Positions 1 to 11,867 of a DNA stretch of 64,000 bases are shown one piece after another; position 1 is the stretch's first letter, and each line of letters opens with the position of its first letter. The stretch is from JBBPYC01 sp038200275 (GTDB taxonomy: Bacteria > Pseudomonadota > Gammaproteobacteria > Burkholderiales > Burkholderiaceae_C), in contig JBBPYC010000055.1 of NCBI GenBank assembly GCA_038200275.1, positions 15,603-79,602 of the forward strand, read 5' to 3'. Under the pieces are notes generated by a model. That model saw only the letters and a program-made list of their open reading frames with translations. It did not search any database and was not told the DNA's origin. A program made the position numbers and the translations under genes.

Positions 1-1834
1 AGTCTTTCGGCGCACGCGGCTCGCGGCCAGCCATGATGTCGTCAAGCTGCTCTACGTCGATGGTCTCCCATTCGAGCAGCGCACGCACCATCGCATGCAT
101 CTTGTCGCTGTTGTCTTCAATCAGCTTGCGCCCGAGGTTGTATTGCTCGTCGATGATCTTGCGGACCTCGCCGTCCACCTTTTGCATGGTGGCTTCGCTC
201 ATGTTGGTGGTTTTCGTCACCGAGCGGCCGAGGAACACTTCGCCTTCGTTTTCCGCATAGACCATCGGGCCCAACGCATCGGTCATGCCGTAGCGCATCA
301 CCATGTCGCGTGCCAGTTGCGTAGCACGCTCGAAGTCGTTCGAGGCGCCGGTGGTCATCTGTTTCATGAACACCTCTTCGGCGATGCGGCCACCGAACAG
401 CATGCTGATCTGGCTCAGCATGTAGTCCTTGTCGTAGCTGTAGCGGTCTTGCGCCGGCAGGCTCATCGTGACGCCAAGCGCACGGCCACGCGGGATGATC
501 GTGACCTTGTGGACTGGGTCGCACTTGGGCAGCAGCCGGCCCAGCAGCGCGTGGCCAGACTCGTGATACGCCGTGTTGCGGCGCTCTTCTTCCGGCATCA
601 CCATGCTGCGGCGCTCCGGACCCATCAAGATCTTGTCCTTGGCTTTCTCGAAGTCCTGCATCTCGACCACACGCGCATTGCGGCGTGCGGCCATCAGCGC
701 GGCTTCGTTGCAGAGGTTGGCCAGGTCGGCGCCACTCATGCCGGGCGTGCCGCGCGCGATGATGGACGCGTTCACGTCCTGACCGAGCGGGACCTTGCGC
801 ATGTGCACATTCAGGATCTGCTCTCGGCCGCGGATGTCGGGCAGCGTCACATAGACCTGCCGGTCAAAGCGGCCTGGGCGCAACAGAGCCGCGTCCAGGA
901 TATCCGGGCGGTTCGTGGCAGCCACCACGATCACGCCGACGTTCGTCTCGAAACCGTCCATCTCGACCAGCATCTGGTTCAGCGTCTGCTCGCGCTCGTC
1001 GTTGCCGCCGCCCAAGCCGGCGCCGCGCTGCCGACCCACTGCATCGATCTCGTCGATGAAGATGATGCAAGGCGCATTCTTCTTCGCGTTGTCGAACATG
1101 TCACGCACACGCGCCGCACCAACACCCACGAACATCTCGACAAAGTCGGAGCCGGAAATGCTGAAAAACGGCACCTTGGCTTCACCTGCAATGCCTTTGG
1201 CCAACAACGTCTTGCCGGTGCCCGGGGGGCCGACCAGCAACAAGCCACGCGGAATACGACCACCAAGCTTCTGAAACTTCTGCGGGTCCTTCAGGAAATC
1301 GACGACCTCCTTGACCTCCTCCTTCGCTTCATCGCAACCTGCCACATCGGCGAAGGTGATCTGGTTCGTACTCTCGTCGAGCATGCGCGCCTTGCTCTTG
1401 CCGAAGCTGAACGCACCGCCCTTGCCGCCGCCCTGCATTTGCCGCATGAAATAGACCCAGACGCCGATCAACAGCAGCATTGGGCCCCAGCTGACCAGCA
1501 AGGTCATCAACAGCGACCCTTCTTCGCGCGGCTTCACATCGAACTTCACGTCGTTGCCGATCAGGTCGCCAACCAGCCCGCGGTCCAGATAGGTCGCTGT
1601 GGTGCGGATGCGGCGGTCATCGGTTGTGACGGCCACGATCTCAGTGCCCCCTTGGCCTTCCTGGATCGTTGCAGTCTTGATGCGGCGAGCACGCACGTCA
1701 TCGAGAAAATCCGAATAAGCAACATATCCGGCGCTGCCGGCGGTGCGTGTGTCGAACTGCTTGAAAACCGTGAACAGCACCATTGCGATCACGAGCCAAA
1801 CGGCGACTTTGGAAAACCACTGGTTGTTATTCAA
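1..1834 (-). CDS. ftsH: ATP-dependent zinc metalloprotease FtsH (3' end outside window)
   Basis: Membrane-anchored AAA+ protease that degrades misfolded membrane proteins and short-lived regulators such as LpxC in many bacteria. The frame runs off the window at base 1, so the last residues are missing; about 611 codons are present against a usual 620-650. Visible features are an N-terminal hydrophobic anchor, the Walker A region (PGTGKT) near residue 203, a Walker B with FIDEID, the second region of homology (AATNRPD), and the zinc motif HESGH near residue 423. The start chosen is TTG at 1834, preceded by CGGAG at a suitable distance; the protein then begins MNNNQWF, as in Burkholderiales FtsH. 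It lies downstream of rlmE on the same strand, the common rlmE-ftsH pair. Identification is secure; the TTG start is likely. Confidence 0.96.
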   Translation of the reverse strand, partial: MNNNQWFSKVAVWLVIAMVLFTVFKQFDTRTAGSAGYVAYSDFLDDVRARRIKTATIQEGQGGTEIVAVTTDDRRIRTTATYLDRGLVGDLIGNDVKFDVKPREEGSLLMTLLVSWGPMLLLIGVWVYFMRQMQGGGKGGAFSFGKSKARMLDESTNQITFADVAGCDEAKEEVKEVVDFLKDPQKFQKLGGRIPRGLLLVGPPGTGKTLLAKGIAGEAKVPFFSISGSDFVEMFVGVGAARVRDMFDNAKKNAPCIIFIDEIDAVGRQRGAGLGGGNDEREQTLNQMLVEMDGFETNVGVIVVAATNRPDILDAALLRPGRFDRQVYVTLPDIRGREQILNVHMRKVPLGQDVNASIIARGTPGMSGADLANLCNEAALMAARRNARVVEMQDFEKAKDKILMGPERRSMVMPEEERRNTAYHESGHALLGRLLPKCDPVHKVTIIPRGRALGVTMSLPAQDRYSYDKDYMLSQISMLFGGRIAEEVFMKQMTTGASNDFERATQLARDMVMRYGMTDALGPMVYAENEGEVFLGRSVTKTTNMSEATMQKVDGEVRKIIDEQYNLGRKLIEDNSDKMHAMVRALLEWETIDVEQLDDIMAGREPRAPKD

Positions 1835-2039
1835 GCCGACTCCGAGAAAAAGAAAATCATGCGTGCGAGAAAAAACCGATTCGAGAGTTTGTAAGAAGCC
1901 TCATGGCTGACCATTGAACGTGTTTCAGTCCATTTCGCTCACTGGGAATGGTTATCGCCCAGTTGGGAACGATTCTATGGGTTTCAACCTGTGCGGCCCT
2001 ATCGGTCGCCCCCGGCACCCACGGTGCCCACACGGGCAT

Positions 2040-2711
2040 TCATGACGATTGGGTGCTTAATTTGAGCCCCATTCCGACCAGAAATGTTTCTGAGGACTTG
2101 TCGCGTGAGGATTTGGGTTTGAACGGCTTGACGACTTTGAAGCGGCCTTTGAATGCCTTCACGATCTGGCTGTAGCCACTGCCATGAAACAGCTTGACGA
2201 CCAGCGCGCCGTCCGCCTTCATATGCTGTTCGCTGAATTCGACCGCGAGCTCGACCAGATGGGTGATGCGCGCTGCGTCGGCCGATTCGATCCCCGATAG
2301 GTTAGGTGCCATGTCGGACACCACCACGTCAGCCAACCGGCCATCAAGCATCTGGGCGAGTTGCTCGCTTACCGCCGTTTCACGAAAATCGCCAAGCAGG
2401 AACTCGACGCCTTCAATCGGCTTCATCGGCAGCAGATCGAGCGCAAGAATACGGCCATTCAACTCGCCCACTGCTGCGCCCGCTGGCGACAATTTGCGTC
2501 GCAGGTACTGACTCCAGGCCCCGGGCGCGCTGCCCAAGTCGACCACCCAGTCACCCGGCGCGATCAGGTGCAACGCCTCGTCGATTTCCTTCAGTTTGTA
2601 GGCCGCACGCGCGCGGTAGCCGTCTTTGGCGGCCAGCTTCACGTACGGGTCGTTGACATGGTCGTTCAACCATGCTTTGTTGATCTTGCGGCTTTTGCTT
2701 TTGACTTTCAT
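2040..2711 (-). CDS. rlmE: 23S rRNA (uridine-2'-O)-methyltransferase RlmE
   Basis: SAM-dependent 2'-O-methyltransferase (FtsJ/RrmJ) modifying U2552 of 23S rRNA late in 50S assembly. The 223-residue protein has the usual length. It shows the SAM-binding segment VDLGSAPGAWSQ after a basic N-terminus (MKVKSKSRKINKAW), the VVSDMAPNLSG motif with the catalytic Asp, and the conserved C-terminal KPxxSR segment. The ATG at 2711 was chosen because the family starts there; the frame stays open further upstream but that would run into divergent yhbY. ftsH follows downstream about 200 bases away. The start is only 26 bases from the yhbY start on the other strand, so the two genes must share a very compact promoter region. 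Confidence 0.95.
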   Translation of the reverse strand: MKVKSKSRKINKAWLNDHVNDPYVKLAAKDGYRARAAYKLKEIDEALHLIAPGDWVVDLGSAPGAWSQYLRRKLSPAGAAVGELNGRILALDLLPMKPIEGVEFLLGDFRETAVSEQLAQMLDGRLADVVVSDMAPNLSGIESADAARITHLVELAVEFSEQHMKADGALVVKLFHGSGYSQIVKAFKGRFKVVKPFKPKSSRDKSSETFLVGMGLKLSTQSS

Positions 2712-2738
2712 GGGGTATCCGGCTCGATAATAGGCAAA
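2701..2738 (+). promoter_or_regulatory. Compact divergent promoter of yhbY/rlmE (predicted)
   Basis: Only 26 bases separate the two start codons. On the plus strand TTGACT (2701-2706) and GATAAT (2726-2731), 19 bases apart, would place the start of transcription at or next to the A of the yhbY ATG (2738). The same A/T block read on the minus strand gives TATTAT (2733-2728), a possible -10 for rlmE. This is a motif match only. Confidence 0.4.
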
Positions 2739-3214
2739 TGCCTCAAATTCAACTGACGGTGGCTCAGCGCAAGCAGCACCGCGCGGACGCACACCACCTC
2801 GATCCCGTGGTCGCGATCGGCAACGGCGGCCTCACGCCAGCTGTGTTGCGCGAAGCCGATGCGGCACTCAACGCGCACGGGCTGATCAAGATCCGCGTGC
2901 ACGGGGACGACCGCACCGCACGTGAAGCGCTCTATCAACAACTCGCCGATGAGCTGAACGCTGCGCCCATCCAGCACATCGGCAAGTTGTTGCTGCTGTG
3001 GCGCCCGCAGCCGGAGCCTGAGAAGATCGTCGACCCGGACCGCCGCCCCGGCCCGCGTGACGTCAAGGTGCTGAAGTACAGCAAGCGCGGCGGGCAGCGG
3101 CCCGAAGTGCGCACCTTGCGCGTGCTCGGCAATCAGCGATTGTCGGCCGGCGGTCAAGTCAAACGCGCCAAAGCAAAGCCGCCAGTCAGCATCAAGAAGC
3201 GCAGCCAAACCTGA
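2738..3214 (+). CDS. yhbY: YhbY-family CRM-domain RNA-binding protein
   Basis: Small RNA-binding protein of the CRM (YhbY) family, associated with pre-50S ribosomal particles in E. coli. The 158-residue product has the CRM domain at about residues 1-100, including the GNGGLT loop (GxxG type) and the following KIRVHGDDR strand. A basic C-terminal extension (about residues 105-158) is rich in Lys/Arg and is longer than in the 97-residue E. coli protein. It is divergent from rlmE, another 50S maturation gene, which fits a ribosome-assembly role. No Shine-Dalgarno sequence is seen at a useful distance; the predicted promoter would give a leaderless message. Confidence 0.88.
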   Translation: MPQIQLTVAQRKQHRADAHHLDPVVAIGNGGLTPAVLREADAALNAHGLIKIRVHGDDRTAREALYQQLADELNAAPIQHIGKLLLLWRPQPEPEKIVDPDRRPGPRDVKVLKYSKRGGQRPEVRTLRVLGNQRLSAGGQVKRAKAKPPVSIKKRSQT

Positions 3215-3336
3215 CGCTTACTTCCGCACGTTGCACCTGACGGTCTGCTCTTTGTGTTCCCTCGTCGGAAGTGGCGCCTACGGGGCTTTGGTAGTTTGCC
3301 TCGGCCGCAGCAGTCAGACTAGGTGCTGCCGGCTTG

Positions 3337-3777
3337 CTAACCAATCACCGTTGCAGTTTGATGCGTTGCTGTTGACGGCAGCAACCACACCAGCGCACCG
3401 GCACATAGCCATTGGCCCAGATACATCGCGCTGCCGACGCCGTGCCAAAGCTTCAAGCTCTCCCGCGCGAGAATGCGAGGCGCGACGGCAAACTCCACGA
3501 GCAGCGCCAGCAACAGGCCAGTCACTATCAACATAGTAGCAAGCGGCGCAGATCTGGCCTGAGCCGCAACCGTGTTCCGTTTCAAACAAAGCAACAACAG
3601 CACACCGCATCCCACCGACACCCAAGTCTGCGCCGAAAACAATTGCGCTGCCATGTTGCCGGCCATGGCCGACGATGACAGCTTGGCAAACAGCATCGGC
3701 ACGACCAGCAGTCCAAGCGTGCTGAGCGATCCCCACCACAGCGCGGCGGCGAACGTTCGGAGCCGGTCGATCCACAT
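3337..3777 (-). CDS. DUF4149 family inner-membrane protein
   Basis: Small integral membrane protein of about 146 residues with four hydrophobic segments, matching the DUF4149 pattern (start MWIDRLRTFAAALWWGSL, later ALLVEFAVAPRI and WHGVGSAMYL). Function unknown. It lies just downstream of greA on the same strand (31 bases after the greA stop), a neighbourhood usual in Burkholderiales. ATG at 3777 is taken as the start; a TTG at 3798 in frame is an alternative. It converges with yhbY; the 122 bases between them hold no recognisable gene. Confidence 0.8.
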   Translation of the reverse strand: MWIDRLRTFAAALWWGSLSTLGLLVVPMLFAKLSSSAMAGNMAAQLFSAQTWVSVGCGVLLLLCLKRNTVAAQARSAPLATMLIVTGLLLALLVEFAVAPRILARESLKLWHGVGSAMYLGQWLCAGALVWLLPSTATHQTATVIG

Positions 3778-3808
3778 CGGATGCAACCGTCGACTCAAAC
3801 CATCCGCT

Positions 3809-4288
3809 TCATTGGTAGCTCACGCCTACCACTTCAAACCGCAGGATGCCGCCCGGCGCTTCCACCTCGGCGGTGTCGCCTTCTTCCTTGCCGATCAACG
3901 CGCGCGCGATCGGGCTGCCGATGTTGATCCGGCCTTCTTTCAAATCGGCCTCGTCCTCGCCGACGATCTGATACTTCACACGAGCGCCAGAGTCTTCGTT
4001 CTCGAGCTCCACCGTCGTGCCGAACACGACCTTGCCTCCCGCATCCAACGCGCTTGGGTCGATGATCTGCGCCATCGACAACTTGCTGTCGATCTCCTGA
4101 ATCCGGCCTTCGATGAAGCCCTGGCGGTCCTTGGCCGCCTCGTACTCGGCGTTCTCGCTCAGGTCGCCCTGCGCGCGCGCTTCAGCGATCGCCTGGATCA
4201 CGCCGGGGCGCTCCACGGTCTTCAAATGGTGCAGTTCGGCCTTGAGCTTGTCAGCACCGCGCTGCGTGATCGGGATGGAAGTCGCCAT
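3809..4288 (-). CDS. greA: Transcription elongation factor GreA
   Basis: Cleavage factor that rescues backtracked RNA polymerase by stimulating hydrolysis of the transcript 3' end in the enzyme's active site. The 159-residue protein starts MATSIPIT. Its N-terminal coiled coil carries the acidic tip (LSENAEYEAAKDRQ, about residues 40-55) and is followed by the FKBP-like C-terminal domain (IGSPIARALIGKEEGD). Length is typical. The ATG at 4288 is the family start; the frame is open for 26 codons further upstream without homology. It follows carB by 113 bases on the same strand. Confidence 0.97.
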   Translation of the reverse strand: MATSIPITQRGADKLKAELHHLKTVERPGVIQAIAEARAQGDLSENAEYEAAKDRQGFIEGRIQEIDSKLSMAQIIDPSALDAGGKVVFGTTVELENEDSGARVKYQIVGEDEADLKEGRINIGSPIARALIGKEEGDTAEVEAPGGILRFEVVGVSYQ

Positions 4289-4401
4289 GATGTTTTCAGT
4301 TTCCAAAAGCAGACCGCCGAACGAGCGTCCGGCGGAAATATGTGAGCAGGCTGTGCCGGCCTGCATGTGATGCTTAGTGTACTTCGGGGTTCGCGCGGTA
4401 T

Positions 4402-7686
<3,285 letters not shown>

Positions 7687-7770
7687 CGCTTGGGTCTTTC
7701 GCGCCGCCGCTGCGGCTTATGGGTTCAGCGCAGCCGAAGCCGCTGCAATGAAATATCTGGGGGCGTGGCC

Positions 7771-7810
7771 AGGCCGTCAGGCCGTCAGGCCGTCAGGCCG
7801 TCAGGCCGTC
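7771..7810. repeat. 8-bp tandem repeat at the carA stop
   Basis: Five perfect copies of the unit AGGCCGTC fill 7771-7810. On the minus strand each copy contains TGA, and the carA stop codon (7803-7801) lies inside the repeat, so copy-number change would leave the CarA C-terminus almost unchanged but alter the spacing to carB. Confidence 0.95.
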
Positions 7811-8985
7811 ACCGCAACCTTGCGTGCGGCCATCGCCGCGATGAATCGATCGAATAACGAGCCCACATCGTGCGGCCCCGGCGCACCTTCCGGGTGGCCC
7901 TGAAAGCCAAACGCTGGCCGGTCTACTCGCTCGATGCCCTGCAACGTGCCGTCGAACAGGCTGACATGCGTGGCACGCAGCGTCGAAGGCAGGCTGTCGG
8001 CATCGACGGCGAAGCCGTGGTTCTGACTTGTGATGCCGACTCGGCCGGTGTCGAGATCCTTCACCGGATGGTTCGCGCCACGGTGGCCGAACTTCATCTT
8101 GAAGGTGACTGCGCCGTGTGCGAGCGCGAGGAGCTGGTGGCCCAAGCAGATGCCGAAAGTCGGCAGGCCCGCATCGACCAGTTCGCGCACCGTGCGAATC
8201 GCATAGTCGCAAGGCTCCGGGTCGCCTGGGCCGTTCGAAAGATACACGCCGTCGGGCGACATCGCCATGACATCGGCCGCAGACGTGTGCGCCGGCACCA
8301 CGGTGATGCGGCAACCACGCTGGGCCAGCATGCGCAAGCTGTTTCGCTTGATACCGAAGTCATAGGCGACGACGTGGAACGCGGGCTCGTCTTGCTCGCC
8401 GAAGCCGTCCTCGAGCGTCCACTCGGTCTGCTGCCACGTATAGCTCTTCGTGGTCGATACGACCTTGGCCAAGTCAAGGCCGGCCATGTCGGGGGCAGCA
8501 CGCGCCGCAGCTATGGCCTGCTCGATCGCCTCGGGTGTGACGACGTCGCCCACAGCAAGCGCGAGCAGACAGCCGTTTTGCGCACCGCCACGCCGCAGGA
8601 TGCGGGTCAGCCGCCGCGTGTCGATGCCGGCGATCGCGACCGTGCGGTTGCTTCGCAGATAGTCCGACAGCGTGGTGGTTGCACGAAAGTTTGATTCAAG
8701 CATTGCCAGATCGCGGATCACGAGGCCGGTCGCGTGCACCTTGCTGGATTCGACGTCCTCCTCATTCACGCCGGTGTTGCCGATGTGCGGATAGGTCAAC
8801 GTGACGATCTGCTGACAGTAGCTCGGGTCGGTCAGGATTTCCTGATAACCCGTCATCGACGTGTTGAACACCACCTCGCCGACCGACTGGCCGGTGGCGC
8901 CGATCGAGATGCCCTGGAACACCGTGCCGTCCGCCAGCGCCAGGATGGCGGCCGGCTGGTTGCTGGACTGAAGGGACGAAAGCAC
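7801..8985 (-). CDS. carA: Carbamoyl-phosphate synthase small subunit
   Basis: Glutaminase subunit that hydrolyses glutamine and channels ammonia to CarB. About 394 residues. The N-terminal CarA-specific domain (PAAILALADGTVFQG) is followed by the class I glutamine amidotransferase domain, with the nucleophile in FGICLGHQ and His/Glu in the HPEGAPGP segment. The start is taken as GTG at 8985, six bases after GGAG; a TTG at 9027 would add 14 residues with no family support. It is co-oriented with carB. The 180 bases upstream, back to trmH, should hold the car promoter, but no clear -35/-10 pair was identified. Confidence 0.96.
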   Translation of the reverse strand: MLSSLQSSNQPAAILALADGTVFQGISIGATGQSVGEVVFNTSMTGYQEILTDPSYCQQIVTLTYPHIGNTGVNEEDVESSKVHATGLVIRDLAMLESNFRATTTLSDYLRSNRTVAIAGIDTRRLTRILRRGGAQNGCLLALAVGDVVTPEAIEQAIAAARAAPDMAGLDLAKVVSTTKSYTWQQTEWTLEDGFGEQDEPAFHVVAYDFGIKRNSLRMLAQRGCRITVVPAHTSAADVMAMSPDGVYLSNGPGDPEPCDYAIRTVRELVDAGLPTFGICLGHQLLALAHGAVTFKMKFGHRGANHPVKDLDTGRVGITSQNHGFAVDADSLPSTLRATHVSLFDGTLQGIERVDRPAFGFQGHPEGAPGPHDVGSLFDRFIAAMAARKVAVTA

Positions 8986-9165
8986 TGGGAACTCCGAAAC
9001 GTTCGTCGCGGTCGCCCGCGCAAGCAACCGACGGCTTGAGTGCCGGGGTGCTGACGCTATGTGCTTCGAAGGGATTGCCTGAGATGCGCGCGGGCGGCGG
9101 GACAGCTGGAAAAAGGCGAAAAAACGCTGGAGCGATTGTATCCGAGCGCTTTTTTGGGTGGTCCC

Positions 9166-9933
9166 TCAGATGCGCCGCGCTGCTGCACTTGCATGCAGAC
9201 AGATCGCTGCGGCCGCGGCCACGTTCAACGACTCTTCACCGCCCGGCTGCGCAATGCGGATCGCCACACCAGCGCGCGCTGCCAGCTCGGTGCCGATGCC
9301 CTGCCCTTCGTGCCCGAACACCCAGGCGTGCGCCGTGTCAGGCAGCCGGGCTTGGTGCAGCCACGCGCCGCGATGCGAGCTGGTTTGCAGCATGGGCACG
9401 TCGAGCGCGTCCAGCTCGGACAGCGTGCACCCTTCGACCAGGCGCAGGCTGAAATGCGCGCCCATGCCCGCGCGCATCACTTTCGGGCTCCAGAGACCGA
9501 CCGTGCCCTTCAGCGCGATTAACTGGCCGAAGCCGAACGCCGCCGCACTGCGCAGGATGGAGCCGACGTTGCCAGCGTCCTGCAGTCGGTCCAGGATCAC
9601 GCTGGGCATGTTCGGTGCAACGCTTGTCGTCATCGGTAGCCGCAGCAGCATGCCGCAGCCTGTTGGCGCTTCCAGTGCGCTGATGGTGGCAAACAGCTTG
9701 TCCGCGATTACTACCATTTTGGTAGCAGAATGCCAAGGCAGTGCCTGCGCCCTGGCCACAAAAGACTCGGAAACGACTGCCATCTCAGGCGGTTCCCCTC
9801 GCGCTGCCGCGGCACCGCACAGATGCTCGCCCTCGATCCAGACGCGGCCGTGCTTGCGATAACCACCACTGTCCTGCGCAAGCTGGCGCAGTTCCTTGAT
9901 GAGCGGGTTGTCGCGCGACTGGATCACGGTCAT
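9166..9933 (-). CDS. TrmH/SpoU-family RNA 2'-O-methyltransferase
   Basis: SPOUT-class RNA ribose methyltransferase of about 255 residues. Residues 1-95 form an L30e-like substrate domain (MTVIQSRDNPLIKELRQL). Residues 100-255 hold the three SpoU motifs: the N-R motif LQDAGNVGSILRSAAAFG, VFGHEGQGIG, and the C-terminal PGGEESLNVAAAAAI that forms the knotted SAM site. The exact RNA target cannot be told; it may be an rRNA or a tRNA. It is the last gene of the long rpsB-to-rnhB run. ATG at 9933 is used because homology starts there. The frame is open upstream through a Pro-Pro-Ala repeat, judged not coding. Confidence 0.88.
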   Translation of the reverse strand: MTVIQSRDNPLIKELRQLAQDSGGYRKHGRVWIEGEHLCGAAAARGEPPEMAVVSESFVARAQALPWHSATKMVVIADKLFATISALEAPTGCGMLLRLPMTTSVAPNMPSVILDRLQDAGNVGSILRSAAAFGFGQLIALKGTVGLWSPKVMRAGMGAHFSLRLVEGCTLSELDALDVPMLQTSSHRGAWLHQARLPDTAHAWVFGHEGQGIGTELAARAGVAIRIAQPGGEESLNVAAAAAICLHASAAARRI

Positions 9934-9960
9934 GGGCGCGCATCCATTGGCACCACACGC

Positions 9961-10014
9961 GGGGGGTGCGGGGGGTGCGGGGGGTGCGGGGGGTGCGGGG
10001 GGTGCGGGGGGTGC
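9961..10014. repeat. 9-bp G-rich tandem repeat between rnhB and the trmH-family gene
   Basis: Six perfect copies of GGGGGGTGC on the plus strand, 27 bases upstream of the start of the methyltransferase gene (which reads on the minus strand). The runs of six G match a G-quadruplex pattern on the non-template strand of the opposite direction. The 9-bp unit keeps the frame, giving repeated Pro-Pro-Ala codons if translated from an upstream start. Confidence 0.95.
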
Positions 10015-10108
10015 GATGGTCTGAGGGACAGGCGAATTTGAGAGCGTTGCCGGACGCCGCAACTCAAGGGTTCGGCTCGGCGATACGACTTCTGTCGTGC
10101 CTGGGCAT

Positions 10109-10762
10109 TTACGACGCGCATGCTTGTCTCCGGTGCGGAGCAGCCAACGCCTGCCGTTGCAACACACGCGCCACGGGCGCAAAACCGCGGCGATGTTCGC
10201 TGCAGGCGCCGTGCACGCTCAGCGCAAGCAAATGCTGCGCGGTGCCGTAGCCTTTGTGCTGCGCAAAGCCATATTCTGGAAACCGCGTGTCCAGTTCAAC
10301 GCAAAGCCGGTCGCGCGCGACCTTGGCCAGGATCGATGCCGCCGAGATCGCGGGCACGACGGCATCCCCGCCGATGATGGCCTGTGCGGACATCGGCAGC
10401 AGCGGCAACCGATTGCCGTCGACCAGCACGTGGTTCGGCGCGATCGCCAAGCCGAGCACGGCACGGCGCATGGCAAGCAGCGTGGCATGCAGGATGTTGA
10501 GCCGCTCGATTTCGTCGACATCGGCTTGTGCGACCGACCAGCCCAGCGCGTGCGTTTTGATTTGCTCGGCCAGCCGCTCGCGCTGCGGTGCGCTCAATAC
10601 TTTCGAGTCGGCCAGTCCTTCGATCAGCCGATTTGGATCCAGCACGACGGCGGCAGCCACCACCGGGCCGGCCAGTGGGCCACGACCCGCTTCGTCGACG
10701 CCGGCGACACGCCCCGACGCGAAGCCCTTGTCAGCCACGCTGCAACATGCGTTCAATCGCAT
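10109..10762 (-). CDS. rnhB: Ribonuclease HII
   Basis: Removes the RNA strand of RNA-DNA hybrids and single ribonucleotides from DNA, using Mn or Mg. About 217 residues. The core begins VAGVDEAGRGPLAGPVV, with the first catalytic Asp and the Glu of the DEAGRG motif; further acidic residues follow in ADSKVLS and in LVDGN. Start is uncertain: ATG at 10762 overlaps lpxB by 32 bases, and GTG at 10738 overlaps it by 8 bases and gives an N-terminus closer to E. coli RnhB. Tight coupling to lpxB is clear either way. Confidence 0.94.
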   Translation of the reverse strand: MRLNACCSVADKGFASGRVAGVDEAGRGPLAGPVVAAAVVLDPNRLIEGLADSKVLSAPQRERLAEQIKTHALGWSVAQADVDEIERLNILHATLLAMRRAVLGLAIAPNHVLVDGNRLPLLPMSAQAIIGGDAVVPAISAASILAKVARDRLCVELDTRFPEYGFAQHKGYGTAQHLLALSVHGACSEHRRGFAPVARVLQRQALAAPHRRQACAS

Positions 10763-11867
10763 CGCCGGCCAGTTGCGCGGTGTCGCGGCGCAGCGTGTGG
10801 TGCAGTTCGGTGAAGCGCTGCTGTACTTGGTCGACCTGCTGCGGCGCTTTGAACCAACCGAGCACGGCATCGGCCAAGGCCTGCGGTGTCGCTTCGTCCT
10901 GCAGGATTTCGGGCACGACGAAATCGCGGCACAGAATGTTCGGCAGCCCGACCCAGGGCTGCAGGTTCCTGCCGCGCATGATCCGGTAGGACAGCCGGTT
11001 CATGTGATACGAGATCACCATCGGGCGCTTGAACAACGCGGCTTCCAGCGTCGCGGTGCCGCTGGCGACCAGTGTCACGTCGCAGGCCGCCAGCGCGTCG
11101 TGCGAATGCCCCGTCACGATCTGGGCTGCCACGCCGGCAGACTTCGCAATCCCCTCGATGTGCGCACGCAGAAACGGCACGGCTGGCACAATCACTTGCA
11201 ACACGGGCATTTTTTGCCGCACGCGTTCTGCTGCCGCCAGAAAGCGCGCAGCCAAGTGATCGACCTCCGCCTTGCGGCTGCCCGGCAGCAGCGCCAGCAC
11301 GGGTTGCTCCAGGTTCAGGCCGAGTTTTGCGCGTGCTGCCGCACGGTCCGGCTGCAGCGGGATCACGCCGGCCAGCGGGTGCCCGACATAAGTTGCCGCA
11401 ATGCCGTGCTGAGCAAGCAAGTCCGGCTCGAATGGAAAGATGCACAGCACGTGATCGGCTGCGGCTTTCAGCCTGACCAGTTTCTCCACGCGCCAAGCCC
11501 AGAATGATGGGCTCACGAAATGCACAGTGCGAATGCCGGCGGCCTTGAGACGCGCCTCGAGCGAGAAGTTGAAGTCCGGCGCATCGACGCCGATGAACAC
11601 ATCGGGCCGCTCGGCGGACATGCGCTGCGTCAGTTGCCGGCGCAACGCAAGCAGTTGCCCAAGCTTCGGCAGCACTTCCAGATAGCCACGCACCGACAGC
11701 ACATCACTCGACTGCCAAGCATCGAAGCCGCGCGACGCAAGCTGTGGCCCACCGACGCCGAACGCCTGCAAGTCGGGCCAGCGCGCACGCAGGCCGTCAA
11801 GCAGCAAAGCGGCGAGCAGATCGCCCGACGCTTCGCCCGCGACAAGGCCGAAGCGGTGCGACGCCAC
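10731..11867 (-). CDS. lpxB: Lipid-A-disaccharide synthase
   Basis: Family 19 glycosyltransferase joining UDP-2,3-diacylglucosamine to lipid X to form the lipid A disaccharide at the inner membrane. The 378 residues match the usual length. Recognisable segments are the N-terminal FGLVAGEASGDLL, the FIGVDAPDFN segment, PFEPDLLAQHG, the LLPGSRKAEV loop and VASGTATLEAAL near residue 265. The ATG follows the lpxA stop directly (11867/11868) and the 3' end overlaps rnhB, so lpxD-fabZ-lpxA-lpxB-rnhB reads as one unit. Confidence 0.97.
   Translation of the reverse strand: MASHRFGLVAGEASGDLLAALLLDGLRARWPDLQAFGVGGPQLASRGFDAWQSSDVLSVRGYLEVLPKLGQLLALRRQLTQRMSAERPDVFIGVDAPDFNFSLEARLKAAGIRTVHFVSPSFWAWRVEKLVRLKAAADHVLCIFPFEPDLLAQHGIAATYVGHPLAGVIPLQPDRAAARAKLGLNLEQPVLALLPGSRKAEVDHLAARFLAAAERVRQKMPVLQVIVPAVPFLRAHIEGIAKSAGVAAQIVTGHSHDALAACDVTLVASGTATLEAALFKRPMVISYHMNRLSYRIMRGRNLQPWVGLPNILCRDFVVPEILQDEATPQALADAVLGWFKAPQQVDQVQQRFTELHHTLRRDTAQLAGDAIERMLQRG

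Noticed and set aside
95..1894. 600-codon plus-strand frame opposite ftsH
   Set aside because: Antisense to FtsH, whose AAA+ and protease motifs are all on the minus strand.
9961..10014. Short tandem repeats here, at 7771 and at 63535 as CRISPR arrays
   Set aside because: Units of 7-9 bases without spacers and no cas genes; they are simple microsatellites.
9934..10182. N-terminal extension of the RNA methyltransferase through a Pro-Pro-Ala repeat
   Set aside because: It would overlap rnhB, lacks family homology, and homology starts exactly at ATG 9933.
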